Origin: an uncultured Bacteroidota bacterium
GTDB taxonomy: Bacteria; Bacteroidota; Bacteroidia; Chitinophagales; Chitinophagaceae
Direction: 5' to 3'
DNA: 9,187 nucleotides
Assembly: GCA_903912435.1 (NCBI GenBank)
Contig: CAIWHI010000648.1
Span: forward strand, 1-9,187
Position numbers and translations under genes: made by a program. This document shows positions 6,441-9,187 of this stretch, piece after piece. Position 1 is the first letter of the stretch; every line of letters starts with the position of its first letter. The notes under the pieces were generated by a model, which was given only the letters and a program-made list of their open reading frames with translations, did no database searches and was not told the DNA's origin.

Positions 6441-7442
6441 TTATTGTCTTTTTGGCGGCGCATGGTTTTCAATAATTTTCTTAATTACTTCGCTGGTTAT
6501 ATCGGGATAGTCAACTTTTATTTTTTTGCCATTTTCAAGCCACTCTTTAATAGTACCATAGTGTTTTTCACTAAGGCTATTGATTACAGTGGCACCCATG
6601 GTGGCCGCCCCGGCTGCATTGCAGTGCTGTTCGTATTGGGTTTGCATGGGTATTACCAATACTTTTTTGCCCAGGAACATAGCCTCGGCAGGACCCTCAA
6701 AACCGGCCCCGCACAATAACCCTGTGCTCGATGCCATACTTTCTATAAAGGCCCTGTTGTCTATTTTTTTAATGCTTACGTTTCCTGCTACAAATGGCTC
6801 CTTATTATGCTTTGAAAAAACTTCCCATTGGGCATTTGGGAATTGCGATAGGTGTTTAACTATCTTCTCATCATCGTAAGCTGGTAGGTATACAGTATAA
6901 TGCCCATTATCGACTGGATTCAACTGCCTTATTTCCTGCCTGATAACAGGGGTAAAGACATTGGTATCGAATGATTTAAAATGGAAACCATATTCGGCAG
7001 TAACCGGTGCATAGCGCTTAAGTACCAACTTGCCCATAGGGTCGCCTGAGGCTGGTAATGGAGCATTTTTATTCAGCACGGCACATTGGTGGCTTACGGA
7101 TATACAGGGCAGTTTTTTACGTTTGCAGGCCCATGATGATACAGGCTCAAAATCATTAATCACCAGGTCATAATCCTCAACTGGAAGGCTGCGGATATCT
7201 TTTAATAGTTTAAATAATTTGAGTCGTTTAGCTGTTTCAATAATATCTACGCCACCACGCTTTCCAAAAATAAAGCTCATTCCATATAGCTTATATTTTA
7301 CCGGAAAAGGCACAGATACATCGGCTTGTATGCCACTTATCAGCACATCTACTTCACCATATTTAGCCAATTCGGGGTACACATCCCTTGCCCTGCTTAG
7401 GTGACCGTTGCCGGTACCTTGTATTGCAAATAATATTTTCAA
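6441..7442 (-). CDS. GT28-like glycosyltransferase (MJ1255/VC2487-type)
   Basis: This 333-residue protein has the two-domain GT-B look of MurG-like GT28 relatives. The N-terminal strand ends in IQGTGNGHLSRA (7-18), the G-x-G-x-GH loop with His14; NDFEP (96-100) closes the acceptor side. The C-terminal domain has LLCGAGFEGPAEAMFLGKK (242-260) and IPMQTQYEQHCNA (264-276), the region that binds the sugar-nucleotide in this fold. It should transfer a sugar from a UDP- or similar donor, perhaps to a lipid or cell-wall precursor; donor and acceptor cannot be read. The start is a TTG at 7440-7442: no ATG or GTG precedes the conserved MKILFAIQGTG strand in frame. It lies 18 nt after the stop of the phosphoesterase gene, so the two form an operon and translation may be coupled. 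Confidence 0.8.
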   Translation of the reverse strand: MKILFAIQGTGNGHLSRARDVYPELAKYGEVDVLISGIQADVSVPFPVKYKLYGMSFIFGKRGGVDIIETAKRLKLFKLLKDIRSLPVEDYDLVINDFEPVSSWACKRKKLPCISVSHQCAVLNKNAPLPASGDPMGKLVLKRYAPVTAEYGFHFKSFDTNVFTPVIRQEIRQLNPVDNGHYTVYLPAYDDEKIVKHLSQFPNAQWEVFSKHNKEPFVAGNVSIKKIDNRAFIESMASSTGLLCGAGFEGPAEAMFLGKKVLVIPMQTQYEQHCNAAGAATMGATVINSLSEKHYGTIKEWLENGKKIKVDYPDITSEVIKKIIENHAPPKRQ

Positions 7443-7460
7443 CAGATTAATTTTAGATTT

Positions 7461-8375
7461 TTATCCCTCAACAAAGTTGGGAATTGCTACAGACTCAACA
7501 TTCTTTTTCTTTTCTTCCTTCACCACAGGCGCTGGTTGCCTCACATTTAGCTCCAGCATCAAACTATCCATCATAGCTTTGGCTGAATCTTTGGCCTGTT
7601 TCTTTTTGTTAATATCAATGGCCTGTGCCAATGGGTCATTGGCATAAGTGTAAAGGCTCCATTTAGATTCATTATACTCCAAGGCAGTGAGATTTTCAAT
7701 CCAGTCGCCTGAATTCATATAGGTAACCGGGCCATGTGGGGTAACTACATCCTTAATTTCAGGGTGGTGGATATGTCCGCAAATAACTATATCATAATTA
7801 TTTTCAGCAGCAATATCGCATACTGTATCTTCGAAATGATTGATAAACTTTACCGCACTTTTTACCGTATTCTTTACATTTTTAGAAATGGACAATTTAC
7901 CCTTACCCATTTTCACTGAGAAGAAATTCACAAACCTGTTGATGAGGATAAGCAGGTCGTAGCCCACAGCGCCCAGTTTTGCCAGCCATTTAGAGTTTTG
8001 CATCACCACATCGAATACGTCCCCATGAAAAATCCATACCCTTGAGTTATTGATTTTCAGAGAAAGCTTGTTGGTGATTTGCAGGGAACCCAATTGAAAA
8101 CCCTTGAACCTACGGAGCATTTCGTCGTGGTTACCGGGAATGAAATAAACGGGAACGTCTTTGGCAATAAGCCCTATCAGGTGTTTTACCACCATCATAT
8201 GGGTGGCAGGCCAGTAACGCTTGCTAAATTGCCATATATCTATTATATCGCCGTTGAGGACTACGGCCTTGGGCCTGATACTTTTTAAATATTGTAATAA
8301 TTCTGTAGCGTGGCAACCGTAGGTGCCGAGATGTATGTCCGACAACACTACAAGGTCCACTTCTCTTTTTGCCAT
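7461..8375 (-). CDS. LpxH-like metallophosphoesterase (UDP-2,3-diacylglucosamine diphosphatase family)
   Basis: A calcineurin-type phosphoesterase of 304 residues. Metal ligands are visible in order: Asp13 and His15 (SDIHLG), Asp43 (NGDIID), Asn82 and His83 (GNHDE), His117 (FHGD), His201 and His203 (GHIHHP). LpxH enzymes cleave UDP-2,3-diacylglucosamine to lipid X and UMP in lipid A synthesis, and the WQFSKRYWP (48-56) and YMNSGDWIE (219-227) segments fit that group. It is longer than classic LpxH (about 240 residues): after about 245 there is a charged, Lys-rich tail. It could be a paralogue with another nucleotide-sugar or phospholipid substrate. The ATG at 8375 follows an AAGGGAA Shine-Dalgarno-like sequence that may be masked by an upstream hairpin loop. 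The glycosyltransferase follows 18 nt downstream, suggesting a shared envelope role. Confidence 0.82.
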   Translation of the reverse strand: MAKREVDLVVLSDIHLGTYGCHATELLQYLKSIRPKAVVLNGDIIDIWQFSKRYWPATHMMVVKHLIGLIAKDVPVYFIPGNHDEMLRRFKGFQLGSLQITNKLSLKINNSRVWIFHGDVFDVVMQNSKWLAKLGAVGYDLLILINRFVNFFSVKMGKGKLSISKNVKNTVKSAVKFINHFEDTVCDIAAENNYDIVICGHIHHPEIKDVVTPHGPVTYMNSGDWIENLTALEYNESKWSLYTYANDPLAQAIDINKKKQAKDSAKAMMDSLMLELNVRQPAPVVKEEKKKNVESVAIPNFVEG

Positions 8376-8377
8376 TA

Positions 8378-8432
8378 TTCCCTTCGACGAAGCATTTGGT
8401 TATACAAAGGGAAGAAATTAGTATAACCAAAT
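8378..8432 (-). promoter_or_regulatory. Leader hairpin able to pair with the ribosome-binding site of the LpxH-like gene
   Basis: ATTTGGTTATAC (8394-8405) and its exact complement (8421-8432) form a 12-bp stem with a 15-nt loop, about 20 nt before the ATG at 8375. On the mRNA strand the loop contains UUCCCUU (8413-8407), perfectly complementary to AAGGGAA (8384-8378) which lies 2 nt before the ATG. A loop-to-RBS interaction would hide the start region. Confidence 0.45.
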
Positions 8433-8512
8433 CATTACGAAGAAATGAATTTAATGTTAAATGCGTGGTTAGAAGGGTATGATTAATTGCTTGGTCAGAA
8501 TCTAAAGTACAC

Positions 8513-8826
8513 TTAGAATAAATCAGAATGTGTTCCTGTAGTTACCAATATTAATGTATTAGTTTCTTCATCAATCTGCCAAATAAGTAACCAATCTGGT
8601 TGTATGTGGCATTCCCAGCAATCTTTGTATTGTCCAGATAATTTGTGTACTTTATGCTTAGGTGAAAGCGGTAAATTTTGAGCATAGTTGTAATAACTTC
8701 TTGAATGAGAACTTTGTTAAAGCCTCTTTTAAGAGCTAGCTTATACATCTTACCAAACTTGTTGGTATATTCAATATTATACATTTGCTCAAATAATTTA
8801 TCATTATTGTTTAATTGGGTGCTCAT
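8513..8826 (-). pseudogene. YafQ-type mRNA interferase toxin broken by a -1 frameshift
   Basis: Two frames together give a full YafQ-like toxin of the RelE superfamily, which cleaves mRNA on the ribosome. The first frame gives MYNIEYTNKFGKMYKLALKR... to ...VITTMLK. After the run AAAA (8676-8679 on the complementary strand) the next frame gives LPLSPKHKVHKLSG, then ECHIQPDWLLI and TGTHSDLF, ending TAA at 8513-8515. Restoring one A gives MLKNLPLSPKHK and about 91 residues from the inner ATG at 8784, the normal YafQ size. The catalytic set of YafQ (two His, Asp-Trp and the late His with final Phe) is intact after the break, so damage looks recent. Left as is, the first frame runs to 8551 and encodes a nonsense C-terminus. 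An in-frame 14-residue extension starts at 8826 (MSTQLNNNDKLFEQ), which is unusual. Sequencing error is an alternative. Confidence 0.85.
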
Positions 8827-8865
8827 GGCATATGAATTTTAGCTGTTTTATCGTTTATTACAGCA

Positions 8866-8873
8866 CAAACCTA
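8866..8873 (-). promoter_or_regulatory. -7 box TAGGTTTG upstream of the broken toxin gene
   Basis: TAGGTTTG is a perfect TAnnTTTG match on the minus strand, about 40 nt before the ATG at 8826. No clear TTTG -33 box is seen at the right spacing. It suggests the toxin has its own promoter, which is unusual for a type II pair. Confidence 0.45.
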
Positions 8874-8888
8874 CACCACACAACTCCA

Positions 8889-8932
8889 TTGTTCCTATAT
8901 ATCGCCCTATATAAGGCTATATATAGGAACAA
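8889..8932. repeat. 44-bp palindrome between antitoxin remnant and toxin
   Basis: TTGTTCCTATATAT (8889-8902) is the exact inverse of 8919-8932. Inside, after one mismatch, GCC (8904-8906) pairs with GGC (8915-8917) around CTATATAA. It lies 16 bp upstream of the toxin -7 box, so it may be an operator or a small mobile repeat. The remaining 8933-9113 holds no gene I can support. Confidence 0.8.
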
Positions 8933-9113
8933 AATATCGGCTGAAAGTACCGTCCATAGTGCTATATGAATGCAATGAATATGTATAAAATTCCTAGGTA
9001 GTAATTAGATGTTTACAGCGTTCCTACTAACTTTCATGTATATATGTTCAAACTCAAAATAAATAAATCCTGTCGAATATGGATAATTTATAAAGATCCT
9101 TATTTATTGCTTT

Positions 9114-9187
9114 TTAGTTCTCTAGTTCATTAAAAAGTTGGTCCAGAGAATGTACTTTCTTAGTTTTTCTATTTCTCGCATCATTTA
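9114..9187 (-). CDS. C-terminus of a probable RelB/DinJ-type antitoxin (5' end outside window)
   Basis: The minus-strand frame entering at 9185 gives 23 residues, NDARNRKTKKVHSLDQLFNELEN, then TAA (9114-9116). The ending S-L-D-Q-L-F-N-E-L resembles the C-terminus of DinJ/RelB antitoxins (for example DADDLFDKL in E. coli DinJ), the segment that wraps the toxin. It lies upstream of, and on the same strand as, the YafQ-type toxin, the usual gene order. The 287-bp gap to the toxin start at 8826 is far longer than the normal few bases. With only 23 residues the call is tentative; the neighbouring frame encodes a 20-residue peptide that resembles nothing known. Confidence 0.45.
   Translation of the reverse strand, partial: NDARNRKTKKVHSLDQLFNELEN

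Noticed and set aside
8670..8685. Programmed -1 frameshift in the toxin gene
   Set aside because: The site C-AAA-ATT is not a good slippery heptamer, and programmed frameshifting is not known for YafQ; a simple base loss or sequencing error is more likely.
8551..8826. A free-standing 91-residue hypothetical protein
   Set aside because: Its second half is an out-of-frame reading of a clear YafQ C-terminus; the correct reading switches frame near 8676-8679.

Overview
The window looks like a chromosomal stretch from a member of the Bacteroidota, probably near Sphingobacteriales or Chitinophagales. The reasons are the AT-rich base composition, weak Shine-Dalgarno sequences, several -7 boxes of the TAnnTTTG type, a DEAD-box helicase with a glycine/arginine-rich tail, heptad intergenic repeats, an Rpn-type nuclease gene and an LpxH-like phosphoesterase paired with a GT28-like glycosyltransferase. 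This placement is inferred from gene content; no rRNA or marker gene is present.

Layout, left to right. (1) 1-813, plus strand: the C-terminal part of a membrane protein with a DUF4129-like tail. (2) 1010-2797, plus strand: a DEAD-box RNA helicase. (3) 2798-3030: a convergent intergenic region with an 18-bp perfect bidirectional terminator nested inside an inverted pair of heptad-repeat arms. (4) 3031-3663, minus strand: a small secreted alpha/beta-hydrolase-like protein. (5) 3758-5191: a complete IS110-group insertion sequence, transposase on the minus strand. (6) 5192-5353: palindromic repeats of the same family as the IS target. (7) 5374-6294, plus strand: an Rpn/PDDEXK_2 nuclease with its own terminator. 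(8) 8375 down to 6441, minus strand: a two-gene operon of LpxH-like phosphoesterase and glycosyltransferase. (9) 8513-9187, minus strand: a decayed type II toxin-antitoxin locus, with a YafQ-type toxin broken by one frameshift, a 44-bp palindrome, and the C-terminus of a probable antitoxin running off the window.

The main result is the IS110 element. Upstream of the transposase, 4946-5119 on the minus strand can fold into a 174-nt RNA closed by a 9-bp stem and carrying two guide-bearing stem-loops, the architecture of an IS621-type bridge RNA. The first loop contains a left guide identical to the DNA flanking one end of the IS and a right guide complementary to the DNA flanking the other end. 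The second loop contains guides that fit the two IS termini in the same strand pattern. These matches place the CT core dinucleotide at both ends (AG at 3758-3759 and 5190-5191 on the plus strand) and give a 1432-bp element. Removing the IS restores a sequence closely resembling the palindromic repeat still intact about 45 bp away, so the element appears programmed to insert into a dispersed repeat. The decisive facts are base matches read directly from the sequence; the RNA's existence and activity are inferred.
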